From the NCBI RefSeq assembly GCF_001665785.1, contig NZ_LZSO01000051.1, positions 62,001 to 126,000 of the forward strand: a DNA stretch of 64,000 bases, written 5' to 3'. The position numbers and the translations under genes were made by a program. Under the pieces are notes generated by a model. The model worked only from the letters and a program-made list of their open reading frames with translations, searched no databases and was not told the DNA's origin. The stretch comes from Mycolicibacterium peregrinum (GTDB lineage: Bacteria > Actinomycetota > Actinomycetes > Mycobacteriales > Mycobacteriaceae). Each line of letters begins with the position of its first letter. Position 1 is the first letter of the stretch. This document shows positions 27,064 through 35,032 of this stretch, one piece after another.

Positions 27064-28758
27064 TCACGACACCCGGCGACGAACCTCGCCGGAACGAATC
27101 GCGGAGCGGAACACCGGGCCGATCACGCCGGCCAGCTGATCGGGACTGGCGATGGTGGCGTGAGCGGCACTCCCGAACACCCGACGCAACGACCCCGCGT
27201 CGGTGCTGGCACCGATGGTCAGACACACGCAACCGGTCCCCCGACGCCGAGCCTCGGTCAAGGCGCGTCTGGCGTCGGCAGCACCGTAGGCGCGCTCGTA
27301 GCCGTGGTCGTAGGCCAGTCCGTCGGACAGCACGACCAGTAGCCGCCGCGACGTGCCACCGCGCTCCTCCAAGACCGCCGAACCGTGCCGAATCGCCGCT
27401 CCGAGACGCGAATATGCGCCCGGCTCAAGGCTGTTCAGCCGCCGGAACACCTGTGCATCCAGGTGGTCGTCGAACCGCTTCACCGGAACCATCGTCACCG
27501 CCGACCGGCCCTGGGAGTAGTAGGCGTACAGCGACACCCGGTCACCCAGGTCGTGAAGCGCCACCATCAGATGGGCCACTGCCGTGCGCTGTTGCTGATG
27601 CACCGTGCGCCCGACGGTGCCCGGCTCAGCGGCTGAACCAGAGATATCCAACAGCAACAGCACCGACAGGTCCCGCCGGCGGCGCAGACTGTCCAGGTAG
27701 ACGGCCTCGTCGGGCACCGATCCGGCCCGAACTTCGACCCGGGCCTCCAGCGCGGCGTCGATGTCGATGTCGTCGCCCTGCGGTTGCCGATGACGCCGAT
27801 GCAGTCCCATGCCAAGACGCGCCAGGGGGCGCCGCACGCTGATCGCGTCCTCGATCTGCTGGGTCGCGTGCGGCTTGATCTGCGGGTCAGCCTCGCGGAC
27901 GGTGCACCAGTCGAGTCGATAGACGCGGCGTTCGGCGTTCCATTCCGGATACTTCACCCCGTCGGTCTTGACGTCGACGATTTCCTCCGACGACACCGTG
28001 GCGAGAGAGGAGACCGCGTGCACCCCACGTTTCGTCGAGTTGGTTCGGTGTGTCGGCGAATCGGCACCCGGCGGCCCCCCACTGCTGCCACCCGTCTTGC
28101 GGGACGACGACAAGAGCTTCTTGAGCCATTTTCCAATGGCTCCACCCCCGCCGACCGGGCTGGAGAACAGATCGGGGTCATCAGAGTCGTCGACGTCGTC
28201 TTCATCGAGATCCTCGAGCTCCTGCTTCTCATCACGCCGCGGCACATGTGCCACCGACCGCTCATCTACAGGCTTGGCCGCTGCGCATGCCGCCAGGACC
28301 TTCCTGGCCTGGATCGCACCGAATCCCGTCGGCGGATCGGGTAACGCACCCTTTCCGCGCGCCATCGCCAGGGACGCTGCGGGTGAATCGCTGCCCTCGC
28401 AGACCCTCGGGTCCGCGAGGGCACCAAGGGAATTCGGCAGGAGTGCGCGGTTGACCAACAGCGCGCGGTGTCCCTCGACGACCAGATAGCGGCCGGCCAA
28501 CCGCCGATGACGGACCAGGGCTCCGAGCACATCAGGGTCCAGGCTGCCTGCCGCGATCAGTGATGCCTGCACGGCCACCGATTCGAGCTGCGTACGCGTG
28601 GGCGCCGACGGATCGACGAACACGGTCTTGCCATCGGTCCACGGCGCGGCCCCCGGGGCGGCCGCCGTCACCGCAACCGGACGAGCCGCGAGGGCGGACG
28701 CCAGCATGCCCAGCCCGGCGAACCGGCCGTCGTCGTCACCGCCACCGCCACCGGGCAC
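27064..28758 (-). CDS. VWA-domain protein, NorD/CbbO-like
   Basis: A 564-residue protein. I start it at GTG 28758 behind CGGAGG; a TTG nine codons earlier is less likely. An N-terminal region of unknown fold is followed by an acidic stretch (about 178-196) and a C-terminal von Willebrand A domain with MIDAS motif DISGS (371-375) and later LVVLSDG. NorD/CbbO proteins pair with NorQ/CbbQ ATPases as target-recognition partners. Together they form an activation module, here in a locus with P450s and AveC-family proteins rather than its usual targets. Confidence 0.88.
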   Translation of the reverse strand: MPGGGGGDDDGRFAGLGMLASALAARPVAVTAAAPGAAPWTDGKTVFVDPSAPTRTQLESVAVQASLIAAGSLDPDVLGALVRHRRLAGRYLVVEGHRALLVNRALLPNSLGALADPRVCEGSDSPAASLAMARGKGALPDPPTGFGAIQARKVLAACAAAKPVDERSVAHVPRRDEKQELEDLDEDDVDDSDDPDLFSSPVGGGGAIGKWLKKLLSSSRKTGGSSGGPPGADSPTHRTNSTKRGVHAVSSLATVSSEEIVDVKTDGVKYPEWNAERRVYRLDWCTVREADPQIKPHATQQIEDAISVRRPLARLGMGLHRRHRQPQGDDIDIDAALEARVEVRAGSVPDEAVYLDSLRRRRDLSVLLLLDISGSAAEPGTVGRTVHQQQRTAVAHLMVALHDLGDRVSLYAYYSQGRSAVTMVPVKRFDDHLDAQVFRRLNSLEPGAYSRLGAAIRHGSAVLEERGGTSRRLLVVLSDGLAYDHGYERAYGAADARRALTEARRRGTGCVCLTIGASTDAGSLRRVFGSAAHATIASPDQLAGVIGPVFRSAIRSGEVRRRVS

Positions 28759-28779
28759 TTTCCACCTCCGCACCCCGTT

Positions 28780-28795
28780 GACCAAATATCTGTTC
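28780..28795. promoter_or_regulatory. Candidate operator 3, GAMCARATATYTGKTC type (divergent promoter)
   Basis: GACCAAATATCTGTTC lies between the NorD-like start (22 bases away) and the divergent SDR start (69 bases away), so one site could control both. It has 6 of 8 symmetric pairs and best represents the set. Confidence 0.65.
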
Positions 28796-28863
28796 CACCG
28801 TAGAGTTCGGGCCGACCGGAGTCAATCAACCGACCCGGAACATCAACTGGCAAGGGCTACAAA

Positions 28864-29793
28864 GTGATCGACTTCGACGACCAGGTCGCCGTGGTGACCG
28901 GTGCCGGCCGCGGACTCGGCCGGATATACGCTCTCGAGCTGGCACGGCGAGGCGCCGCAGTGGTGGTCAACGATCTGGGCGGGTCCATGTCCGGCGACGG
29001 TTCGGACGTCGCGGTGGCCGATCAGGTCGTGGACGAGATCGTCGCCTCCGGCGGTACTGCGGTGGCGTCCTACGATTCGGTCGACAGTCCCGAAGGTGGC
29101 GAGGCGATCGTGCGCACCGCCGTCGAACGGTTCGGTCGGCTCGACGCGGTGATCAGCAACGCAGGAATCTTCAACAGCATCCCGTTCGACGAGCTCTCCC
29201 CCGAAGACTGGCGTCGCATGCTGCGAGTACACCTCGACGGCGGCTTCTACCTGTCCCAGCCCGCGTTTCGGGTCATGAAGAACCAGGGCTATGGCCGGTT
29301 CGTGTTCATCGCCTCGTCGGCAGGGATGTTCGGTCAGCACCTCGAAGCCCATTACGCTGCAGCCAAGGCCGGCCTGGTCGGCCTCGCCAATGTGATCGCG
29401 CTCGAGGGCGCGCCGCACGGAATCCTGGCCAACGCCGTACTGCCGTTCGGCATCTCGAGGATGGTCACCGAGACCCTCGGTGATCCGAAAGCACTCGAGG
29501 ACAACGGCTTCTTCAAGGCGATCCAGCCGGAGCTGGTGGCACCCCTGGTGGTGTACCTGGCCAGCCGTGACTGCTCGCTCAGTCATCAAAACTTCTCTGC
29601 CTGCGCCGGACGGTTCGCCCGGGTGTTCGTCGGGCTGGGTGAGGGCTGGCTGGCACCCACCGACAGCAACCCGACCGCCGACGATGTCGCCGCTCATCTG
29701 TCGGAAGTGGCTGCGACAGAGCCGTTCACAGTTCCGGAGTCGATCTACGACGAGGTATTCGCGGTCACCGAGCGGCTCGGCGTCACCGGGTGA
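28864..29793 (+). CDS. SDR of the 17-beta-HSD4/multifunctional-enzyme type
   Basis: A 309-residue SDR starting with GTG at 28864. It begins DFDDQVAVVTGAGRGLGR and has VVNDLGG, SNAGIF, and the catalytic Ser...HYAAAK (SSAGMFGQHLEAHYAAAK). VVNDLGG and the extended C-terminus resemble the 3-hydroxyacyl-CoA dehydrogenase domain of peroxisomal-type multifunctional enzymes and mycobacterial steroid-side-chain dehydrogenases. It is divergent from the NorQD-like genes across the shared operator and is followed by the regulator gene. Confidence 0.9.
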   Translation: MIDFDDQVAVVTGAGRGLGRIYALELARRGAAVVVNDLGGSMSGDGSDVAVADQVVDEIVASGGTAVASYDSVDSPEGGEAIVRTAVERFGRLDAVISNAGIFNSIPFDELSPEDWRRMLRVHLDGGFYLSQPAFRVMKNQGYGRFVFIASSAGMFGQHLEAHYAAAKAGLVGLANVIALEGAPHGILANAVLPFGISRMVTETLGDPKALEDNGFFKAIQPELVAPLVVYLASRDCSLSHQNFSACAGRFARVFVGLGEGWLAPTDSNPTADDVAAHLSEVAATEPFTVPESIYDEVFAVTERLGVTG

Positions 29794-29917
29794 AGTGCCG
29801 GAACAGCGTTACGGTCGGCACGTTCGGCGCACGGCCCGCAACCCGGACGTGCAGGGCCTACCGGCGTCTTTGGCTTCACGGGATCCCCGGCGCATCAGCG
29901 CTGTTCTGGTAGCCTCT

Positions 29918-29933
29918 AACCAAATATTGGGTC
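29918..29933. promoter_or_regulatory. Candidate operator 4, GAMCARATATYTGKTC type (autoregulatory)
   Basis: AACCAAATATTGGGTC ends 15 bases before the ATG of the double TetR gene. It matches 14 of 16 positions of site 3. A regulator commonly binds next to its own gene, so this supports that protein as the one binding all four sites. Confidence 0.6.
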
Positions 29934-29948
29934 GGAGACCCAAATCGC

Positions 29949-31301
29949 ATGACGGGAGCCGGCAATCATCGTGGAGCCGCTGTGGGCCGTCCCCAGGTAA
30001 CCCCTGGGGAGCGCAAGACGCTCAAGCGCACCCCAGGTCGCGCAACCGAACCCGGCACCGTAGCGGAGGATCGTACGCGCCGGACCGAGATCCTCGTGAC
30101 CGCTGCCACGTTGATCGCCACGTCGGGCCTGCGCACATCGCTGCAGGAGATCGCGGACGCGGCAGGCATTCTGCCGGGCAGCCTGTACCACCATTTCGAA
30201 TCCAAGGAAGCCATCCTGGTGGAACTGCTCGAGCGGTATCACGAGGACCTCGACCGCATCGCCGAGCACGCCCAGCGCCGGTTGGACGGCCCCGATCCGG
30301 CGTCGCCGTTCGACCGGATCGCCGAGCTCGGCTCGGATATCGCGCGATGCGCCGTCGCACATCGTGCCGCTCTTCAGATGTCGTTCTACGAGAGCCCGAG
30401 TTCCAACCCTGACCTCGTCGCCCTGGCACAGCGCCGCCCGACGGCCACACTGGATGCCATGCAGCAGACGCTGCGAGCCGCCCGATGGGCCGGCTACCTG
30501 CGCTCGGATATCGATATGGCCGTTCTGGCCGACCGGATCTGCCAGACCATGCTGCAGGTCGGCCTCGACGTCATGCGCCACAATGCCGCACCGGAGAAGG
30601 TCGCCACCCTGCTGTGCCGGATTCTGTTGGAAGGCTTGTCCACCGGCCGGCCCACCGACACCGACCTCGACAGGTCCGTCCCGTTCATCGCGGCCGACGC
30701 CGTGGTGCGGACCTGGATCGAGGAGGCCGCCTCCGAGGCCGATGACAAGGCCGCCCATATCCGTGCGGTAGCGCGGGCGGAGTTCGGCCGGCGCGGCTAT
30801 GAGGGTACGACGGTGCGGGATATCGCCTCGGCCGCAGGTATGGGCACCGGCACCGTCTATCGGCTCATCGGGTCGAAGGACGAACTGCTGGCGGCGATCA
30901 TGCAGTCCTTCGGAGAGAAGATCGCCGTGGGCTGGACCGAAGTCCTCGGATCCGAGGGCACCACGATCGAAAAGCTCGACGCGCTGAGCTGGATTCACAC
31001 CAACGCGCTGGACCAGTTCGGAGACGAGTTCAGGATCCAGCTCGCATGGATGCGCCAGTCCCCGCCGGACACCCCCAACCCCGGCTGGTTGTTCACGCAG
31101 CGCGTCAAACAGGTCAAGTCACTTCTCGCCGCAGGGATCAGGGCCGGCGAGATCAGCATCGACAGTCCGTCGAACGAGATGCTGGCCCGGTCCGTGATCT
31201 GTGTGGGCTGGATCCCCGAGAACATCCTGCGGCAGTTGGGTACCCGGGCGGCGCAGATCCACGTCCGCGACACCAGCCTGCGCGGTGTGGTCGCGCGCTA
31301 G
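29949..31301 (+). CDS. Transcriptional regulator with two TetR-type domains
   Basis: A 450-residue protein, about twice the usual TetR length. The first DNA-binding domain is at about 45-92 (TSLQEIADAAGILPGSLYHHF) and the second at about 262-310 (TTVRDIASAAGMGTGTVYRLI); each is followed by a ligand-domain-like helical part. It reads as a natural tandem fusion that could bind its operator as a pseudo-dimer. A basic 35-residue N-terminal tail precedes domain one. Its gene lies 155 bases after the SDR, behind its own candidate operator, and is convergent with the acyl-CoA dehydrogenase pair. Confidence 0.88.
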   Translation: MTGAGNHRGAAVGRPQVTPGERKTLKRTPGRATEPGTVAEDRTRRTEILVTAATLIATSGLRTSLQEIADAAGILPGSLYHHFESKEAILVELLERYHEDLDRIAEHAQRRLDGPDPASPFDRIAELGSDIARCAVAHRAALQMSFYESPSSNPDLVALAQRRPTATLDAMQQTLRAARWAGYLRSDIDMAVLADRICQTMLQVGLDVMRHNAAPEKVATLLCRILLEGLSTGRPTDTDLDRSVPFIAADAVVRTWIEEAASEADDKAAHIRAVARAEFGRRGYEGTTVRDIASAAGMGTGTVYRLIGSKDELLAAIMQSFGEKIAVGWTEVLGSEGTTIEKLDALSWIHTNALDQFGDEFRIQLAWMRQSPPDTPNPGWLFTQRVKQVKSLLAAGIRAGEISIDSPSNEMLARSVICVGWIPENILRQLGTRAAQIHVRDTSLRGVVAR

Positions 31302-31315
31302 TCACCCTGCGCGAC

Positions 31316-31365
31316 CAGACGCGAAAACCCCCAAATTGTGGTGATTTCGGGGTTTTTCGCGTCTG
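31316..31365. terminator. Hairpin between convergent genes (bidirectional terminator candidate)
   Basis: CAGACGCGAAAACCCCC on the left pairs with its near-perfect inverse ending TTTTTCGCGTCTG on the right, with about a 10-base loop. It fills the gap between the TetR gene (ends 31301) and the convergent acyl-CoA dehydrogenase (ends 31381). It shares the CAGACGC core with the hairpin at 20084-20143. Confidence 0.75.
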
Positions 31366-31380
31366 CTTGGCGGAGTACGG

Positions 31381-32568
31381 TCAGCGCCGGGGCAACCCCA
31401 GCACCTGGGTGGCGATGATGTTGCGCTGAATCTCCGAGGTTCCACCGGCGATCGTGCCGCCGAAGCTTCGGGCGTAGCGCTCGAACCAGCTCGCGAAGTA
31501 GTGGTCGAGATTCATGTGCTCGTACGGACCCGACGTGGTGGGGTGGATCAACCCGTCGGGGCCGGCCGCGGTCAGCGCGTTCTCGAACGCGTTGCGCTCG
31601 GCCTCCGAACCGAAGAGCTTGAGTACCGACACCGATGCGGTGTCCGCTTCGCCGCGTGAGGCCTTGGCCAGCGCCGCAGATCCCATGGCGCGCAAGGCCT
31701 GGTAGTCCATGATCGTGGTGGCGTACTGGTCGCGCTCCAGCTCGGTCTTGGGCTGGAAGTCGGCCAGCATGTTGTCGATCCGGTCGGCGAAACCGAGCCA
31801 CATCATGGTGCGCTCGTGACCGAGAGATCCGTTGGCCACTCCCCAGCCGCCGTTGAGCGGACCGACCAGGTTCTCGGCCGGCACCCGGGCGTCGGTGAAG
31901 AAGACCTCGTTGAAGTCGAGGTTCTCCTCCCCCGTCATGTCGGCGAACGGCCGGCACACCACCCCGGGGGTGTCCGTCGGGATGATCAGCACGCTGATCC
32001 CCTTGTGCTTCGGCGCATCCGGGTCGGTACGCACGAACGTCAGCAGGAAGTCGGCGTCGTGCGCGCCCGAGGTCCAGACTTTCTGGCCGTTGACGACGAA
32101 ATAGGGCCCGTCGGCGTCCGAAACAAACTCAGCCCGGGTGCGCAACGACGCAAGGTCGGAACCCGCGCTCGGCTCGCTCATCCCCAGTGAGGCAGTCTTC
32201 TCACCGCGCAACACCGGTACCGCCCAGCGGTGCTTCTGCTCGTCGGAGCCAAATGTAAGCAGCGACGCCGCAATGATGTTGACGCCCTGCGGGTTGAAGC
32301 TGTGGTAGATCCGGCGACGGCACAGCTCGTCGAGGTGGACGAAAGTCTGCACCACTGACGCGTTGCGCCCGCCGAACTCAGGCGGCTGGGCCGGAAGCAA
32401 CCAGCCGTTGTCGAAGAGCAGCCGCTGCCAATCGCGGGCCCATTGCGGCATGTGCGAGACCGAACGGGGCCGCTCCAAGGTGTCGGCCTCCGACGGCAGG
32501 TTCGCATCGAGGAACGCGGAGAACTCGGCGCGGAACCGCTCGACGTCGGAATCGTATGTCAGCTGCAT
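31381..32568 (-). CDS. Acyl-CoA dehydrogenase, catalytic-type subunit
   Basis: A 395-residue FadE-type flavoprotein. It has the FAD-region motifs LGMSEPSAGSDLAS and VWTSGAHDADF, a Glu in SLGHERTM at the helix-G catalytic-base position, and the C-terminal GGTSEIQRNIIA. It lies directly after the 334-residue dehydrogenase at 32569 (start and stop codons adjacent). Such pairs form alpha2beta2 enzymes in steroid side-chain beta-oxidation in mycobacteria, with only one subunit carrying the base; this would be that subunit. Confidence 0.93.
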   Translation of the reverse strand: MQLTYDSDVERFRAEFSAFLDANLPSEADTLERPRSVSHMPQWARDWQRLLFDNGWLLPAQPPEFGGRNASVVQTFVHLDELCRRRIYHSFNPQGVNIIAASLLTFGSDEQKHRWAVPVLRGEKTASLGMSEPSAGSDLASLRTRAEFVSDADGPYFVVNGQKVWTSGAHDADFLLTFVRTDPDAPKHKGISVLIIPTDTPGVVCRPFADMTGEENLDFNEVFFTDARVPAENLVGPLNGGWGVANGSLGHERTMMWLGFADRIDNMLADFQPKTELERDQYATTIMDYQALRAMGSAALAKASRGEADTASVSVLKLFGSEAERNAFENALTAAGPDGLIHPTTSGPYEHMNLDHYFASWFERYARSFGGTIAGGTSEIQRNIIATQVLGLPRR

Positions 32569-33573
32569 TTACAGTCCCCTGTAGGTCGTGCGGTACTCAG
32601 CGGCGATCACGCCTCGATGCTCGGCAGCGCCGCCCAGCAGCAACTCGCCGGCCTTGGCCCGCTTGAGCGCGAACTGCACGTCGTTCTCCCATGTGAAACC
32701 CATCCCACCGAACAACTGCACACCGTGGCGGAACACGACGGTCTGACATTCCCCGGCGGCCGCCTTGGCCATCCTCGCCGCCAGCCGGCGGCGCGGGTCA
32801 TCGGCGGCGATGGTCAGTGCGGCGAAATACGCCAGCGCACGGGCCCGCTCGATCGCCACGTGCATGTCGACAGCCTTGTGCTGGACAGCCTGGAACGACC
32901 CGATCGCCACCCCGAACTGTTGACGCTGCTTCACATGGTCGAGCACGAGGTCGAGCGCCCGCTGACAGGCGCCGACCATCGTGATGGCCATCCCGGTCAG
33001 AGCCAGATGGTGTGCCTTCTCGGTGTCGACGTGCACGCGGTCCGTGTCATCGACATGAACGTTGTCGAATGACACCTCGGCCACGTGCAACACCGGATCG
33101 AACACCGCGGTGCGCTTGGCGGACACCTGAGCCGCGTCAACCAGGAACACGCCACCGTCGGTCACTACGGCGAGGTTCTGTGCCCGGTCGCCTTCGAGGA
33201 CGTGATGGGCGGTTCCCGTCAACACCCAGCCCGTGGCATCCCGGTTGGCCGTCACACCGCTGTAGACCGCAGCGCCGGCCCTGGCCGCGTCGAAGCGATC
33301 CCCCGCCAGAGGTGCGTATTGCGTCATGGTCGCCAGGTAGGGCGTCAGATCTGTGGCCCGACCGAGTTCTTCGAGCACGATCGCCAACTCGACGGCGTTC
33401 TCGGAGTCGGTGAGCTCCGTCCAGCCCTGGTCGATGTAGCTCTGCCACAGCGGTGTCGGATCGACACCCTGCTCGGCCACCTCACGGACCAGCGTGGCCG
33501 GGCACTGTTTGGTCACCGCATCCCGCACGGTTTCCTGCCATAGCCGCTGATCGGCATCGAATTCGAGTAGCAC
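32569..33573 (-). CDS. Acyl-CoA dehydrogenase-like subunit lacking the helix-G glutamate
   Basis: A 334-residue, shorter acyl-CoA dehydrogenase homologue, starting with GTG at 33573 behind AGGAGG. It keeps the C-terminal helical domain (KQRQQFGVAIGSFQAVQHKAVDM, FGGMGFTWENDVQ) but has no Glu at the helix-G site (GMAITMVGACQRALD) and no GTSEI-type motif. This fits the non-catalytic partner of a heterotetramer with the protein at 31381. The first gene of its transcript, it is preceded by a perfect GAGAAT-N3-ATTCTC palindrome. Confidence 0.9.
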   Translation of the reverse strand: MLLEFDADQRLWQETVRDAVTKQCPATLVREVAEQGVDPTPLWQSYIDQGWTELTDSENAVELAIVLEELGRATDLTPYLATMTQYAPLAGDRFDAARAGAAVYSGVTANRDATGWVLTGTAHHVLEGDRAQNLAVVTDGGVFLVDAAQVSAKRTAVFDPVLHVAEVSFDNVHVDDTDRVHVDTEKAHHLALTGMAITMVGACQRALDLVLDHVKQRQQFGVAIGSFQAVQHKAVDMHVAIERARALAYFAALTIAADDPRRRLAARMAKAAAGECQTVVFRHGVQLFGGMGFTWENDVQFALKRAKAGELLLGGAAEHRGVIAAEYRTTYRGL

Positions 33574-33606
33574 CCGCCGCCTCCTGCTGCACTGTCACGT
33601 CCCGAC

Positions 33607-33621
33607 GAGAATATCATTCTC
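33607..33621. promoter_or_regulatory. Candidate operator, perfect GAGAAT-N3-ATTCTC palindrome
   Basis: GAGAATATCATTCTC lies 34 bases upstream of the acyl-CoA dehydrogenase pair. All six base pairs are symmetric. On the minus strand it directly follows a possible promoter (TTGCCA at 33646-33651, 18 bases, TAGAAA at 33622-33627), where a repressor would act. Confidence 0.65.
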
Positions 33622-33728
33622 TTTCTATGTTGCGACATTCTCCTCTGGCAAGTGGGCGCTCTCGGAACCCGGCCATTGGGCGACCGACCAGCACCGCAGC
33701 TACCTGCAGGTAAGCCCTACCGCCTCCC

Positions 33729-33743
33729 GAGAACTATGTTCTT
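33729..33743. promoter_or_regulatory. Candidate operator, GAGAAC-N3-GTTCTT
   Basis: GAGAACTATGTTCTT has five of six symmetric pairs. It overlaps the first two bases of a plausible -35 box, TTGCAA (33742-33747). The next gene is the amidohydrolase operon starting at 33851. Confidence 0.6.
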
Positions 33744-33769
33744 GCAATAGAAGAATATGGATCTAGACT
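33742..33769 (+). promoter_or_regulatory. Possible promoter of the amidohydrolase operon
   Basis: TTGCAA (33742-33747), a 16-base spacer and TAGACT (33764-33769) form a reasonable sigma-70-type pair on the plus strand, about 80 bases before the TTG start at 33851. It overlaps the palindrome at 33729-33743. Confidence 0.45.
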
Positions 33770-33850
33770 GGCGATACGGTCCGGCGTGAAAAGCACGTCG
33801 CCCATCGCGGTGTGCACAGCTCGTTTCCGGACGAACATCGGAGGACAGTC

Positions 33851-35008
33851 TTGGCCATCAACAACCCTGCACAACCTGGCAGTGCGCGAACGCCGCTCAT
33901 CGACGCGAGCGTGCACGTCTTCTTTGGTTCGAACAAAGACCTGCGGCAGAACTTCCTGAAAGAGCCGTTCGCCAGCCGCGGCTTCCCCGATTACGAGATG
34001 AACTGGTACGGCGCACCGGGTGGCGAGTACGCCACCGATGAGCAGCTTGCGCGAAGAGCATCAGCTAGAGACACCAAGGGGCCCGATCGCCAGTACCCGG
34101 GCTCCGATCCCGACATCGCCGCGCAGCATCTGTTCACCGACCGCGGCGTCGACATCGCGGTTCTGCACCCGATGACCCGCGGCATCATGCCCGACCGTCA
34201 CCTCGGAACCGCGCTCGCGGCCGCGCACAACGCGATGATGGTGACGCGCTGGCTTGAGCACCCCGAGCACGGTGAGCGGTTCCGCGGCACCATCCGGGTC
34301 AACCCGGACGACATCGTCGGCGCCTTGCGCGAGATCGACAAGTACAAGGACCACCCGCGCGTGGTGCAGATCGGCATCCCGATGCAGTCGCGCGAACTGT
34401 ATGGCAAGCCGCAGTTCTGGCCGTTGTGGGACGCGGCCGCCGACGCCGGTCTGCCGGTGGCGGTGCACATCGAGGGCGGGGCGGGTATCCAGTTCGCCCC
34501 CACCCCGTCGGGCAAGACCAGGACCTATGAGCAGTACCTGGGGTTCATGGCGCTCAACTACATCTATCACCTGATGAACATGATCGCCGAGGGCGTGTTC
34601 GAACGGACGCCCACACTGAAGTTCGTCTGGGCCGACGGCGCCGCCGATTTGTTGACCCCGTTCATGTGGCGGATGGACTGCTTCGGCCGACCCCATCTCG
34701 AGCAGACCCCGTGGGCACCCAAGATGCCCAGCGACTATCTGCCCGGGCACGTCTACTTCGTTCAGGGCGCCCTCGACGGCCCCGGCGACACTGACTTCGC
34801 CGGCGAGTGGTTGAGCTTCACCGGCAAGGAAGACATGGTGATGTACGGCTCCAGCTACCCACACTGGCAGCTCAACGAACCGGAGATCCCGAGTGCGTTC
34901 AGCCCCGGACAACGCGAGAAATTGTTGTGGCGCAACGCCGCAGGACTTTACGGCCTGGAGCAGGATCTCGCAGACCTGGTCCCATCGTCCGCGGTCGCGG
35001 CGCAGTAG
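33851..35008 (+). CDS. Amidohydrolase family 2 (ACMSD-like) metal-dependent hydrolase/decarboxylase
   Basis: A 385-residue protein of the amidohydrolase-2 group (TIM barrel with a metal site; includes decarboxylases of the ACMSD type). The start is TTG 33851, seven bases after GGAGG. Motifs are DASVHVFF near the N-terminus, AVHIEGG in mid-protein, VWADG and MYGSSYPHWQ near the end. It starts an operon with a second amidohydrolase, a Rieske protein and an alpha/beta hydrolase. A third homologue is at 62911. Reaction unknown. Confidence 0.88.
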   Translation: MAINNPAQPGSARTPLIDASVHVFFGSNKDLRQNFLKEPFASRGFPDYEMNWYGAPGGEYATDEQLARRASARDTKGPDRQYPGSDPDIAAQHLFTDRGVDIAVLHPMTRGIMPDRHLGTALAAAHNAMMVTRWLEHPEHGERFRGTIRVNPDDIVGALREIDKYKDHPRVVQIGIPMQSRELYGKPQFWPLWDAAADAGLPVAVHIEGGAGIQFAPTPSGKTRTYEQYLGFMALNYIYHLMNMIAEGVFERTPTLKFVWADGAADLLTPFMWRMDCFGRPHLEQTPWAPKMPSDYLPGHVYFVQGALDGPGDTDFAGEWLSFTGKEDMVMYGSSYPHWQLNEPEIPSAFSPGQREKLLWRNAAGLYGLEQDLADLVPSSAVAAQ

Positions 35009-35032
35009 GTATTCGAGGGAGGCACAGCACAG

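Noticed and set aside
26083..28758. NorQ/NorD as evidence for denitrification
   Set aside because: No norB, norC or other nitrogen-oxide genes are present; the module is only family-related.
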